From an uncultured Roseobacter sp. (lineage in GTDB: Bacteria > Pseudomonadota > Alphaproteobacteria > Rhodobacterales > Rhodobacteraceae), in the NCBI GenBank assembly GCA_947501635.1, contig CANMWT010000005.1, positions 1 to 64,000 of the forward strand: DNA of 64,000 nucleotides. Direction: 5' to 3'. Below, one piece after another: positions 33,490-42,103 of the stretch (position 1 is the first letter of the stretch; each line of letters starts with the position of its first letter). The notes beneath the pieces were generated by a model that saw nothing but the letters and a program-made list of their open reading frames with translations, searched no databases and was not told where the DNA came from. Position numbers and translations under genes: made by a program.

Positions 33490-34107
33490 TCACGCAGTCT
33501 TGATCCGGGGAGAGCCCCGCTGGTCGGTGCGATAAAGGTGCCATGTCTTGGGAGGGGCTGTGCGCGCGCGCAACCGCTCCAGCGTCCAGCGATCCTGACC
33601 ACGTTGATGGGCCGAACGCAGGTGCCAGCGGCTCTCTACACCTGCCGCGCCGCCCTGACCGGGTGTGAGTAGCAGGCCGAGGGGCATATGGCTGCCTTCC
33701 GTGCTGCCTGTTTCAGCCGCCAGATGCATCCGCCGTACCTGCGTCAGCGACGGCAACCCGGGCAAATCCACGACCGCCAGCGCAACAGCGCCGGACCGCA
33801 GTATCTCTTCCATCGTCCAAAGCAGGTCTTCACTTCTTTTGGGAGAGACGAACAGCAGGCGCGCAGGGTCCAGCCAAGATGACACACCCTCACTGTTCAA
33901 CTGTGTTCCGGCCCATGCGGGGGCAATCCAGAAGACCGGCCCTTGGGTCCGAGCTGCCAGCCAGATGGCAAAGCTTCGTCGTGCAGGCCCGCTCGCCTCA
34001 TGGACGCGTGCTTGGGCAAGCGCGATCTCGGATGTGTCCGCCAGCAGCGGAACCGAAGGCGTTTCGCGGGCCGGGCGGCGCGCAAGCAGGGGGTGAGATA
34101 CTGGCAT
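33490..34107 (-). CDS. ImuA-like protein (RecA/SulA-related), orphan
   Basis: A 205-residue protein resembling ImuA, the RecA-like partner of the ImuB/DnaE2 mutasome. The similarity includes ARRSFAIWLAARTQGPVFWI, LLWTMEEILRSGAVALAVVD and VRRMHLAAETGSTEGSHMPL. No Walker A loop is visible, as is usual in ImuA. No imuB or dnaE2 follows, so the role in mutagenesis is uncertain; they may be elsewhere in the genome. A TTG/ATG-rich AT stretch with a probable promoter precedes it (34110-34170). Confidence 0.6.
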   Translation of the reverse strand: MPVSHPLLARRPARETPSVPLLADTSEIALAQARVHEASGPARRSFAIWLAARTQGPVFWIAPAWAGTQLNSEGVSSWLDPARLLFVSPKRSEDLLWTMEEILRSGAVALAVVDLPGLPSLTQVRRMHLAAETGSTEGSHMPLGLLLTPGQGGAAGVESRWHLRSAHQRGQDRWTLERLRARTAPPKTWHLYRTDQRGSPRIKTA

Positions 34108-34254
34108 GAAACAAATTTAAGATGTTCTGTTTTTGTTCTCAACACATAATTCACCAGAATCTTCAAAAAAGGTGCTGCAGAGCGAGCTGGTAAACCTACT
34201 TGCAGTAGGCATTGATCCTACTACTGTGGCGCGCAGACTATAAGGAACTGCACG

Positions 34255-35298
34255 ATGAAGATGAATCCACTGGGACGTACCGGGATCGAGGTGTCGGAAT
34301 TCTGCCTCGGCTCCATGACATGGGGCACACAAAACACAGCGGAAGAGGCGCATGAGCAAATCGACCGCAGCCTTGATGCGGGCATCAACTTTATCGACAC
34401 AGCCGAGATGTATCCGGTCAACCCGGTGTCAGAGGAAACGGTGGGCCGCACGGAACGTATCATCGGATTGTGGTTCGAGCGTGATGCGCGGCGAGAAGAT
34501 GTTATTCTTGCCACCAAACACTCGGGCGAAGGGATGTCTGCGGTGCGCGAGGGGGCGCCGATCACATCCGAGACGATACCGGAGGCAATCGAGGGATCAT
34601 TGCGCAGGCTCAAGACCGACTATATCGACCTCTACCAGTTCCACTGGCCCAACCGAGGCAGCTACATGTTTCGCAAGAACTGGACCTATGACCCCTCAGG
34701 TCAGATGCTCCTTGATACGCGCCATCACATGGAAGACACGCTCGAAGCGCTCCAGAAGGAAGTAAAACGCGGCACGATCCGCGCTTTTGGCCTGAGCAAT
34801 GAAAGCGCGTGGGGCACAACCAAATGGCTTGAAACCGCAGAACGGGTGGGCGGGCCCCGGGTGGCCTCGGTTCAGAACGAATATTCGCTGATGTGCCGGC
34901 TCTACGATACCGACATGGCTGAAATGAGCGTTCAGGAAGACGTCCCGCTTTTGGCGTTTTCGCCCTTGGCCGCCGGTCTTCTGACTGGCAAGTATCAAGG
35001 CGGCGCCGTGCCCGCGGGCTCTCGCATGTCGCTTAGCAGCAATCTGGGCGGGCGCAAATCCGAACGAGCCTTCGCGGCTGTGGATGCCTATCTGGAGATT
35101 GCGGCAAGGCATGGTCTTGACCCGACGCAAATGGCGTTGGCCTGGTGCCGGACGCGGCCCTTTATGGGGTCGATCATCTTCGGGTCCACCAGCATGGCGC
35201 AGCTTGAAGTCTGTCTTGGGGCTATTGATCTGGACCTTGCGCCGGAGGTGATGGAAGATATTGCCGCTGCGCATCGGGCGCATCCAATGCCGTACTGA
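34255..35298 (+). CDS. Aldo/keto reductase (Tas-like)
   Basis: A 347-residue NADP-dependent oxidoreductase of the AKR superfamily. The catalytic tetrad is visible: Asp in FIDTAEMYPV, Tyr in the same motif, Lys in ILATKHSG and His in YQFHWPNR. The phosphate-binding end IIFGSTSMAQLE is also present. Tas-like members reduce various aldehydes and ketones; the substrate is unknown. It lies 97 bases upstream of the carnitine genes in the same direction and could be co-transcribed. Confidence 0.9.
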   Translation: MKMNPLGRTGIEVSEFCLGSMTWGTQNTAEEAHEQIDRSLDAGINFIDTAEMYPVNPVSEETVGRTERIIGLWFERDARREDVILATKHSGEGMSAVREGAPITSETIPEAIEGSLRRLKTDYIDLYQFHWPNRGSYMFRKNWTYDPSGQMLLDTRHHMEDTLEALQKEVKRGTIRAFGLSNESAWGTTKWLETAERVGGPRVASVQNEYSLMCRLYDTDMAEMSVQEDVPLLAFSPLAAGLLTGKYQGGAVPAGSRMSLSSNLGGRKSERAFAAVDAYLEIAARHGLDPTQMALAWCRTRPFMGSIIFGSTSMAQLEVCLGAIDLDLAPEVMEDIAAAHRAHPMPY

Positions 35299-35395
35299 AC
35301 CGAAAAAACGACAGTATCCATTGTCAAAGAATCGCAGTATGCCGAAAAAGACGTGCTGCGCGCCGTGCAGCCACGCGTATCGGGGAGGGAACGCC

Positions 35396-36310
35396 ATGCC
35401 GCTGAACATGAACAAAGAGGTATTCATCACCTGCGCGGTTACCGGATCGGGCGGCACGCAGGATCGCAGCCCCCATGTGCCGCGCTCGCCCAAAGACATC
35501 GCGGACAGTGCGATTGCAGCAGGCAAGGCGGGGGCCGCGGTGGTGCATTGCCACGTGCGCGACCCTGATAGCGGCAAGCCAAGCCGCGATCTGTCGTACT
35601 ATCGCGAAGTCACAAACCGTATCCGTGATGCGGATGTGGATGTGGTGCTTAACCTGACAGCTGGCATGGGCGGCGACATGGTCTTTGGCAACCCCGAACA
35701 GCCGCTGCCCCTGAATGCCGAGGGCACGGATATGATCGCGGCGAGCGAGCGCGTGGCCCATGTTGCGGAATGCCTGCCGGAAATCTGTACGCTTGACTGC
35801 GGTACGATGAACTTTGCCGAAGCAGACTATGTGATGACAAACACGCCGGGTATGCTGACAGCAATGGGTCGGATGATGACCGAATTGGGGGTCAAACCCG
35901 AGATTGAAGCCTTTGATACCGGTCACCTGTGGTATGCCAAACAGCTCGTTGCGGACGGTGCGCTGGATGCACCGGCATTGGTGCAGCTTTGCATGGGTGT
36001 CCCGTGGGGGGCGCCTGACGATCTGAACACCTTCATGGCCATGGTGAATAACGTCCCACAGGACTGGACGTTTTCCGCCTTTGGACTGGGGCGCAACCAG
36101 ATGGCCTATGTCGCTGCTGCGGTACTGGCTGGAGGCAATGTGCGGGTTGGTCTTGAAGACAACCTCTGGCTGGAAAAGGGCGTCTTGGCCCAGAACTGGC
36201 AGCTTGTTGAACGCGCCGGAAACATAATCGAGAATATGGGGGCACGGGTGATTTCTGCGCAGGAGGTGCGCGACAAGCTCGGACTGGTCAAGCGGGCGCC
36301 AAAAGGATGA
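35396..36310 (+). CDS. Beta-keto acid cleavage enzyme (BKACE), probable dehydrocarnitine cleavage
   Basis: A 304-residue zinc enzyme (DUF849/BKACE family) that transfers acetyl-CoA to a beta-keto acid, giving acetoacetate and a CoA ester. The metal-binding HxH is in VVHCHVRDPDSGKPSRDLSY. The linked carnitine dehydrogenase-thioesterase gene indicates that the substrate is 3-dehydrocarnitine and the products betainyl-CoA and acetoacetate. GGGAGGGAACGCC precedes ATG 35396; the frame to 35261 lies over the upstream gene end. It overlaps the next gene by four bases. Confidence 0.88.
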   Translation: MPLNMNKEVFITCAVTGSGGTQDRSPHVPRSPKDIADSAIAAGKAGAAVVHCHVRDPDSGKPSRDLSYYREVTNRIRDADVDVVLNLTAGMGGDMVFGNPEQPLPLNAEGTDMIAASERVAHVAECLPEICTLDCGTMNFAEADYVMTNTPGMLTAMGRMMTELGVKPEIEAFDTGHLWYAKQLVADGALDAPALVQLCMGVPWGAPDDLNTFMAMVNNVPQDWTFSAFGLGRNQMAYVAAAVLAGGNVRVGLEDNLWLEKGVLAQNWQLVERAGNIIENMGARVISAQEVRDKLGLVKRAPKG

Positions 36311-36810
36311 CCATGCCGGCGTTGCACAAACCTGTGGTCGCGATTTGTCTCGTGCTTGTGGTCGCTTGTGCATCCAACAAAGAGCCGCCCACCTATCGGG
36401 ATACGGACACACCGATGGGCGCCACATCCCGCTTTGACGCGCAGGCCTTTGCAGGCGAATGGATATTGGCGGCGAGTTTTGCGCCCGCGCGGACCGAACC
36501 GGTCCGCGTGACCTTTGTGCCTGAGGTGCCCCACATCAGAATTGCCAGCGATGAAGCGCCTCAGATCGCCGGGGTTTATCGCGAAGGCTTACCAGGCGAG
36601 TTGGTGCCCGTCGGGGTCAAGGGAGAGCGCCTGATCGTCATGTGGGTCGATGAGGACTATGACACTGCTGCAGTGGGCACACTGTCGGGTAGCTTTGGCG
36701 CTGTACTTGATCGTGATGGCGTTCTGGCAGCCGACAGGGCACGTGCCGCGCGCGACATTTTTTCCTTTTACGGCTGGGATGTTGCCGAATTGAAGAGGAC
36801 CAAGCCATGA
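36307..36810 (+). CDS. Lipocalin-like lipoprotein in the carnitine operon
   Basis: A 167-residue protein with a lipoprotein signal (LVVAC, Cys21) and the lipocalin-type start FAGEWILAASFAP (G-x-W). The rest fits a small beta-barrel, with no cysteines beyond the lipid-modified one. It overlaps BKACE and the dehydrogenase by four bases each (ATGA), so it is made together with the catabolic enzymes. A carrier of a small hydrophobic or quaternary-amine ligand is possible; no direct evidence shows it. Confidence 0.7.
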   Translation: MTMPALHKPVVAICLVLVVACASNKEPPTYRDTDTPMGATSRFDAQAFAGEWILAASFAPARTEPVRVTFVPEVPHIRIASDEAPQIAGVYREGLPGELVPVGVKGERLIVMWVDEDYDTAAVGTLSGSFGAVLDRDGVLAADRARAARDIFSFYGWDVAELKRTKP

Positions 36811-38282
36811 CGAAAGCGGCAGCAGTCATCGGCGGCGGCGTTATCGGGGGTGGCTGGGCCGCGCGGTTCTTGCTTAATGGCTGGACTGTGCGCGTGTTTG
36901 ACCCCGATCCGCAGGCGGCGCGCAAGATTTCGGAGGTGCTTGCCAACGCGCGGCGCAGTCTGCCAGGGCTGAGCGAAGTGGCCTTGCCGCAGGAGGGCAG
37001 GCTCGAATTTTGTGAAACAATCGCGGCGGCGGTAAAAGATGCTGCTTGGATACAGGAAAGCGTGCCGGAACGGTTGGGGGTCAAACACTCAACCTTCAGG
37101 GAAATTCAGGAGCATTGCGCATCGGATGCTGTGATTGGATCATCGACATCCGGTTTCAAACCCTCCGAATTGCAAGACGGGGCCGCGCGCCCGGAACAGA
37201 TCATGGTCTGCCACCCGTTTAATCCTGTCTATCTGCTCCCGCTTGTCGAAGTCGTTACGACAGAGCACAACACGGCCGAACATCTGGATGTGGCGCAATT
37301 GACCTTGCGTGGCCTGGGGATGCATCCGCTGCATCTGAAAAAAGAAATTGATGCCCATGTCGCGGACCGATTTCTTGAAGCCGTTTGGCGCGAGGCGCTT
37401 TGGCTGGTCAAAGACGGCATCGCGACCACCGAAGAGATAGACGATGCCATTCGCTACGGCTTTGGGATTCGCTGGGCGCAAATGGGGCTTTTTGAGACCT
37501 ACCGCGTCGCAGGCGGCGAAGCGGGTATGAAGCACTTCATGGCGCAGTTCGGTCCCGCCCTGAAATGGCCCTGGACCAGGCTGATGGATGTGCCCGATTT
37601 CAATGATGAACTGGTAGACCTGATTGCAACACAGTCTGACGCACAATCCGGTGCCTATTCAATCCGGCAGCTCGAGCAGATACGCGACAACAACCTTGTG
37701 GCCATGATGCGCGCGCTCAAAACCCAGAACTGGGGTGTCGGGGCGCTGCTGCGGGCGCATGACGGCCGGTTGCGGGCGGACAGCCCGCTGTCGGCACGAG
37801 CAGATCAGATCGACGACGTTGAAGCACCTTTGCTGACCGTTTCGCGCGCCGTGCCATTGGATTGGACCGACTACAACGGGCATATGAACGAAGCGCGATA
37901 CCTGCAGGCTTTTGCCGATGCCACAGACCGTTTCATGGAAGTAATCGGATGTGATGCTGACTACATCGCGTCGGGTGGCAGCTACTTTACTGCCGAGACA
38001 CATATCCGCCATCTCGACGAAGTGCATGCGGGTGCAAAAATTGACATCTACACGCGTGTTCTGGGCGGTGGCGGCAAAAAAATGCATCTGTGGCACGAAA
38101 TGTATGAGGGCGGTACTCTGCTGGCAACGGGCGAGCATTTTCTATTGCATGTCAGTCTTGAGACGCGCATGCCAACCGATGCGCGCGCAGATATTGACGC
38201 AGCGCTGCGACGTTTTCAGGAAGCGCAGGCAAAACTGCCCACTCCACCCGGCGCGGGGCGGGGCGTTGGTGCAAAACCATGA
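36807..38282 (+). CDS. lcdH: L-carnitine dehydrogenase fused to betainyl-CoA thioesterase
   Basis: A 491-residue two-domain enzyme. Residues 1 to about 315 form the 3-hydroxyacyl-CoA dehydrogenase fold that oxidises L-carnitine to 3-dehydrocarnitine (AVIGGGVIGGGWAARF; NPVYLLPLVEVV). Residues 345-480 form a hotdog thioesterase (DWTDYNGHMNEARYLQAFAD) that splits betainyl-CoA into betaine and CoA. Together with BKACE this converts carnitine to glycine betaine and acetoacetate. The fusion is known in other carnitine users. Confidence 0.92.
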   Translation: MTKAAAVIGGGVIGGGWAARFLLNGWTVRVFDPDPQAARKISEVLANARRSLPGLSEVALPQEGRLEFCETIAAAVKDAAWIQESVPERLGVKHSTFREIQEHCASDAVIGSSTSGFKPSELQDGAARPEQIMVCHPFNPVYLLPLVEVVTTEHNTAEHLDVAQLTLRGLGMHPLHLKKEIDAHVADRFLEAVWREALWLVKDGIATTEEIDDAIRYGFGIRWAQMGLFETYRVAGGEAGMKHFMAQFGPALKWPWTRLMDVPDFNDELVDLIATQSDAQSGAYSIRQLEQIRDNNLVAMMRALKTQNWGVGALLRAHDGRLRADSPLSARADQIDDVEAPLLTVSRAVPLDWTDYNGHMNEARYLQAFADATDRFMEVIGCDADYIASGGSYFTAETHIRHLDEVHAGAKIDIYTRVLGGGGKKMHLWHEMYEGGTLLATGEHFLLHVSLETRMPTDARADIDAALRRFQEAQAKLPTPPGAGRGVGAKP

Positions 38283-38348
38283 TGCAATGATCCGGCGGAG
38301 CGCGCTTATGCGCGCATTACAGACTGTGCTTGGCGCGGGCCGGGGGCT

Positions 38349-39272
38349 GTGCGCGTGACCTCTTCGTCGTTCGAGCTTTGGGCGGTACTTGCTTTTGCCG
38401 CTGCGTGTTTTCAAACACTGCGCTTTATGCTGCAAAAAGTGTTGTCGACCAATACGCTGTCGCCCACGGGGGCCACTTTCGCGCGCTTTGTCTACTCTGC
38501 GCCGATCGTTTGCGGCTTCGTGGCGGCCTATATCACAGCCACGGGGCGCGCGGTACCATTTCCTGATGCCCGATTTTGGGCCTTTGCCGCCAGTGGAGCG
38601 CTTGCGCAGGTACTGGCGACCGTGGCGGTTGTCACCCTGTTCAAGTCGCGAAATTTCGCGGTTGGAGTGACCTTGATGAAATCCGAAGTGATCTTGTCAG
38701 TTATCGTCGGTTTTGTGTTGCTCGGCGATGGGATCAGTCTGACAGGACTGGTGGCTATTCTGGTGGGGGTGGGCGGTGTTCTGCTGCTATCACCAACACC
38801 TGGCACCCTGGAACGTGGCTGGCGCATATGGATAAGCCGAAGTGTCGGTTTGGGACTTGGTGCGGGGGCGTTGTTTGCTGTCTCGGCGGTGTGCTACCGC
38901 GGTGCGTCGCTACAGACCGGTCTGGCAGAGCCCGCGTTGCGCGCGGCGATCACTCTGGCGTCAGTGACCGCGCTGCAGATGGCGGGCATGTGGCTGTGGC
39001 TGTTGTGGCGGGACAAACCGCAGATTGCTGCCGTATGGCATGCACGCCGCGTTGCGGTCTGGATTGGACTCTTGTCGCTTGCCGGTTCGTTTTGCTGGTT
39101 CTTTGCCTTCACGCTGCAGGCGGCTGCTTTGGTCAAGGCGGTCGGGCAGGTGGAATTGGTGCTGAGCTTGCTGGCGTCGGTGCTTATATTTGGAGAGCGC
39201 ATTGCAAGGCGGGAGCTTGCGGGCATGGCGCTGCTCTGCGGGTCGATCCTGTTGCTTGTTCTTGCAGCCTAG
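38349..39272 (+). CDS. EamA-family drug/metabolite transporter
   Basis: A 307-residue membrane protein with about ten hydrophobic segments and two EamA halves (for example FARFVYSAPIVCGFVAAYIT, then KSEVILSVIVGFVLLGDGIS in the first half, and VKAVGQVELVLSLLASVLIF, then ELAGMALLCGSILLLVL in the second). The start is a GTG (38349, or 38355). It is 66 bases after the carnitine dehydrogenase in the same direction, so it may be co-transcribed; the substrate is unknown. It is convergent with the Nudix gene, overlapping it by four bases at the stop codons. Confidence 0.88.
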   Translation: MRVTSSSFELWAVLAFAAACFQTLRFMLQKVLSTNTLSPTGATFARFVYSAPIVCGFVAAYITATGRAVPFPDARFWAFAASGALAQVLATVAVVTLFKSRNFAVGVTLMKSEVILSVIVGFVLLGDGISLTGLVAILVGVGGVLLLSPTPGTLERGWRIWISRSVGLGLGAGALFAVSAVCYRGASLQTGLAEPALRAAITLASVTALQMAGMWLWLLWRDKPQIAAVWHARRVAVWIGLLSLAGSFCWFFAFTLQAAALVKAVGQVELVLSLLASVLIFGERIARRELAGMALLCGSILLLVLAA

Positions 39273-39967
39273 TCTGCTGTTGCGGCCCCTTTTAGACGCA
39301 AAAACAGGCTCTCTTCGTCGTCATTCTTGAAAAATGGAACAGTAGCTGGCGGCGTGGGATCGGCCACACGGGCCGCGATTTCTGCAAGGACGACCTCGGT
39401 GATGAAGGGCATGTCGAATGTGCGCGCCTGCACGAGCGGCACCCACTGCAGGTGCGAAAGCTCGTCACAAGCAGCTGAAAAATCGTCAATATCTGTGGCG
39501 ATTGCCTGTGCATCGACCAGAAAAAAACGCGCGTCAAACCGGCGCGGTCGCCCAGGTGGCGTGATTGCGCGAAAAACGAACTGCAAGGCCCCGGCATCGG
39601 GCACAAAGCCGGCCTGGGCAAAACGCTCCCAATCGGGTGGGGCGGCTTGCCAAACGCCCGGTTGCCCGAGGATCAGACCGGTCTCTTCCCAAAGCTCCCG
39701 GATCGCGGCCACACATAAGGCATGGGGTGTGGTATCTTCGGTGTCTTGCGTCAGCCTTACCCTGCAAGGCTCGGGCAGTGCGGTGCACAGCTCAACCATG
39801 CTGTCGCCTGCATCAACGGCACCGCCGGGAAAGACAAACTTGTTGGGCATAAAGGCCGCCTGCGCGCCTCTTTGACCCATGAGGATGCGCGGCTCGGTTT
39901 GCCTGTCGCGCAAAACGATCACCGTCGCCGCGTTGCGCAGTGCCGATTTGTCGATGTGGCCGGTCAT
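39269..39967 (-). CDS. Nudix hydrolase
   Basis: A 232-residue pyrophosphohydrolase. The Nudix box is split by a longer insert: GGAVDAGDSM supplies the start and AAIRELWEETGLI the catalytic REUxEExGU part. The architecture resembles the NUDT7/NUDT19 or CoA-type group, but the substrate is not determined. ATG 39967 has AAGGGGGGAC upstream; the frame to 40048 overlaps the DUF983 gene. Confidence 0.85.
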   Translation of the reverse strand: MTGHIDKSALRNAATVIVLRDRQTEPRILMGQRGAQAAFMPNKFVFPGGAVDAGDSMVELCTALPEPCRVRLTQDTEDTTPHALCVAAIRELWEETGLILGQPGVWQAAPPDWERFAQAGFVPDAGALQFVFRAITPPGRPRRFDARFFLVDAQAIATDIDDFSAACDELSHLQWVPLVQARTFDMPFITEVVLAEIAARVADPTPPATVPFFKNDDEESLFLRLKGAATAD

Positions 39968-40011
39968 TGTCCCCCCTTTTTTACACGCGGAGGGGATCGG
40001 TAGGGTGCAGC

Positions 40012-40440
40012 TTAAGCCGTACCAAAGCCGCCCATGCCGCGTGCCCACTGATAGCCGACAATCGCCCCCTTCAGCCTAGGCAGAAGATAGAGCGACAGAC
40101 CAACACAGCCAACAGCAAAGATGGTAAAAAGCGTCAAAGGCTCAGGTCGCCAGGTCACAAACACCAAGTGCAAAAGCGGTGCCATCAAATGCCCGACAAA
40201 CAGAATCGTCAGATAAGCCGGGCCGTCGTCCGCGCGGTGATGGGACAAATCCTCGCGACACACCGAACAGGTATCATTCACCTTAAGGTAAGACTTCATA
40301 AGAGGGCCACTGCCGCAATTGGGGCATTTACGCCGCCAACCACGCAGCATTGACCGTTTGGTATCACGCTCTTGCGTAACCAACTCCTGTGCGTCGTCAA
40401 ACGGTTCTCTGCGTTCGGGTAGGCTGCTCATATCCTTCAC
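40012..40440 (-). CDS. DUF983 membrane protein
   Basis: A 142-residue protein with an N-terminal zinc-ribbon-like part (CPNCGSGPLMKSYLKVNDTC, then SVCREDLSHHRADDGPAYLT) and two hydrophobic segments (about residues 75-95 and 100-122). DUF983 is common in alphaproteobacteria; its function is unknown. The start is GTG 40440 or ATG 40431; neither has an ideal Shine-Dalgarno. Confidence 0.85.
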   Translation of the reverse strand: MKDMSSLPERREPFDDAQELVTQERDTKRSMLRGWRRKCPNCGSGPLMKSYLKVNDTCSVCREDLSHHRADDGPAYLTILFVGHLMAPLLHLVFVTWRPEPLTLFTIFAVGCVGLSLYLLPRLKGAIVGYQWARGMGGFGTA

Positions 40441-40634
40441 GGGTGAAAATACCTTAGTTCCTGTAGGCCGGTGTGATGCGCTTTTGAGACGCTTTTTGAA
40501 AGGTGGCGGAGCGTCACTGCGTCGGGATGTCGCGAAATATTTTTACAAACTGCGACGGGAATCAGCCGCTGTTCCGTTTGACAAGGTGAAGGGCCGAAAA
40601 CGCGCCCCGAAAACGGACGAAAAAGGATCAGGAT

Positions 40635-41078
40635 ATGAAACATCATGTATTTATCGCCAGTGTCGTCGCCAGTGCTGTCGCCTTGGCTGCCGGTGCAGCT
40701 CTTGCAAAGCCAGCAGGTCATGGTCAGCAGCTCAAGTTCGAGCAGTTCGACACAAACGGTGACGGACAGATTTCGCGTGAGGAAATGTACGCACAGCGCA
40801 GCGCACGGTTGGAGCAGGCAGACATCGACGGAGACGGTGTGCTGACAGCGGCTGAGATCGAAGCAGCGGCAGTCGAGCGGGCCAAAACCCGCGCGCAAAA
40901 GATGCTTGAGCGTCTGGACGCTAATGGCGATGGCGCCTTGTCCGTCGATGAGATGCGTTCGAACGCGCGTTTCGAACGCCGGTTTGAGCGCGCGGACCGT
41001 GATGGGGATGGCGCGATCAGCAAATCAGAGTTCGACCAGGCGCGTGAACGGATGGGCAAACGCCACGGGTCGTATTAG
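40635..41078 (+). CDS. Periplasmic EF-hand calcium-binding protein
   Basis: A 147-residue secreted protein: signal peptide (residues 1-25), then four EF-hand loops, DTNGDGQISREE, DIDGDGVLTAAE, DANGDGALSVDE and DRDGDGAISKSE, each with the 1-3-5-12 Asp/Asn/Glu pattern expected for Ca2+ binding. It lies directly upstream of the ECF sigma, anti-sigma and sensor genes, separated by a hairpin. A calcium-buffering or signalling role at the envelope is likely. AAAGGATCAGGAT precedes the ATG. Confidence 0.88.
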   Translation: MKHHVFIASVVASAVALAAGAALAKPAGHGQQLKFEQFDTNGDGQISREEMYAQRSARLEQADIDGDGVLTAAEIEAAAVERAKTRAQKMLERLDANGDGALSVDEMRSNARFERRFERADRDGDGAISKSEFDQARERMGKRHGSY

Positions 41079-41095
41079 TCCCTTGCAGTCAACCG

Positions 41096-41136
41096 GTTCC
41101 ACGGGGGCATGTCATTGCGCTTGCCCCCTGTGGAAC
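41096..41136 (+). terminator. Hairpin between the EF-hand gene and the sigma gene
   Basis: GTTCCACGGGGGCA (41096-41109) and TGCCCCCTGTGGAAC (41122-41136) pair over 14 bases with one bulge; loop 12 bases. There is no T-run. It could reduce transcription of the sigma cluster relative to the EF-hand gene, or stabilise the EF-hand message. Confidence 0.6.
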
Positions 41137-41160
41137 GAATGGCCGATAAGAAACTCTGAT

Positions 41161-41739
41161 ATGTCGTCTGAACCATCCTTGCTCGTCTCAGACGAGGCGC
41201 TTCTCGCACAATATGCTGCGGGTGATGCGCGTGCGTCGGCGGAACTGGCGCGGCGTCTGCTGCCGAAGCTGTTGAACCATGCCCGGCGAATGCTGGGGGA
41301 TGCGGCGGAGGCGGAGGATGTCGCACAGGAAGCAATGCTTCGATTGTGGCGTTTGGCACCTGACTGGCGGCAGGGTGACGCCAAAGTGTCGACATGGGTG
41401 TACCGCGTGACGGCCAATCTGTGTATCGACCGGATGCGTAAACACCGCGACGCGCAACTGCAGGAAGGTTTTGAACCTGTCGATGGCGACGCGACTGCGG
41501 ATCAAAAGCTCTTGCAGCAACACCGTCTTGGCGCGCTGCAAACAGCCCTCAACCGCTTGCCAAACCGCCAGAGACAGGCGGTTGTCCTGCGCCATATCGA
41601 CGGGCTGTCGAACCCCGAGATCGCCCAGATCATGAACCTCAGCACGCGCGCGGTTGAAAGTTTGACAGCACGTGCAAAACGCGGTCTTGCAGCCGAACTG
41701 CATGCACAACAGCCAGAATTGGGATACACAGATGAGTGA
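41161..41739 (+). CDS. ECF sigma factor
   Basis: A 192-residue sigma-70 family protein of the extracytoplasmic-function type. Region 2 is EAEDVAQEAMLRLWRLAPDW with WVYRVTANLCIDRMRKHRD; region 4 is LPNRQRQAVVLRHIDGLSNP with NLSTRAVESLTARAKRGL. It is followed at once by a one-TM anti-sigma-like protein (8-base overlap) and a periplasmic sensor-like protein, like CnrH in the CnrYXH system. The ATG at 41161 was chosen; the frame to 40906 is inside the EF-hand gene. Confidence 0.9.
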   Translation: MSSEPSLLVSDEALLAQYAAGDARASAELARRLLPKLLNHARRMLGDAAEAEDVAQEAMLRLWRLAPDWRQGDAKVSTWVYRVTANLCIDRMRKHRDAQLQEGFEPVDGDATADQKLLQQHRLGALQTALNRLPNRQRQAVVLRHIDGLSNPEIAQIMNLSTRAVESLTARAKRGLAAELHAQQPELGYTDE

Positions 41740-42100
41740 CTTTAAATCGAATGATGGCAAAGAGTTGGACGACCTTCTGGATGTGGCTGCGGCGGATCAA
41801 ATGCCGGTGTCTGACCAATTTATGCAACGTGTTCTGTCGGACGCGGAAAGACTGCAGCCAAAGATGCGCAGACCGGTTTGGCGCATGGATTGGCTGGCCG
41901 CTTTGTTTGAGCGTCCGCGCGCGGGGTTTGGCGCGGTGGGGGGGATGGCATTGGTCTCCTGTGTGGGGTTCTGGCTGGGCATTAACCCGCCACCGATGCT
42001 GGAAAGTCTGGGCGTATCAGGCGCGATGACGCTGTCTGACACGATTGACGAAGGAACGGCCGAAGTTTCTGGCTTTGGCTGGGATCTGGAGGAGAGCTGA
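41732..42100 (+). CDS. Membrane anti-sigma-like protein
   Basis: A 122-residue protein: cytosolic part (residues 1-62), one membrane segment (about 66-84), short periplasmic tail of about 38 residues. Position and topology match a CnrY-type anti-sigma factor that holds the ECF sigma at the membrane; no sequence family is clear. ATG 41732 overlaps the end of the sigma gene by eight bases. The next gene starts 3 bases after its stop. Confidence 0.65.
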   Translation: MSDFKSNDGKELDDLLDVAAADQMPVSDQFMQRVLSDAERLQPKMRRPVWRMDWLAALFERPRAGFGAVGGMALVSCVGFWLGINPPPMLESLGVSGAMTLSDTIDEGTAEVSGFGWDLEES

Positions 42101-42103
42101 CCA

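Noticed and set aside
35324-36427. 367-codon minus-strand frame
   Set aside because: Antisense to the BKACE gene and its neighbours; His/Arg-rich with no family similarity.
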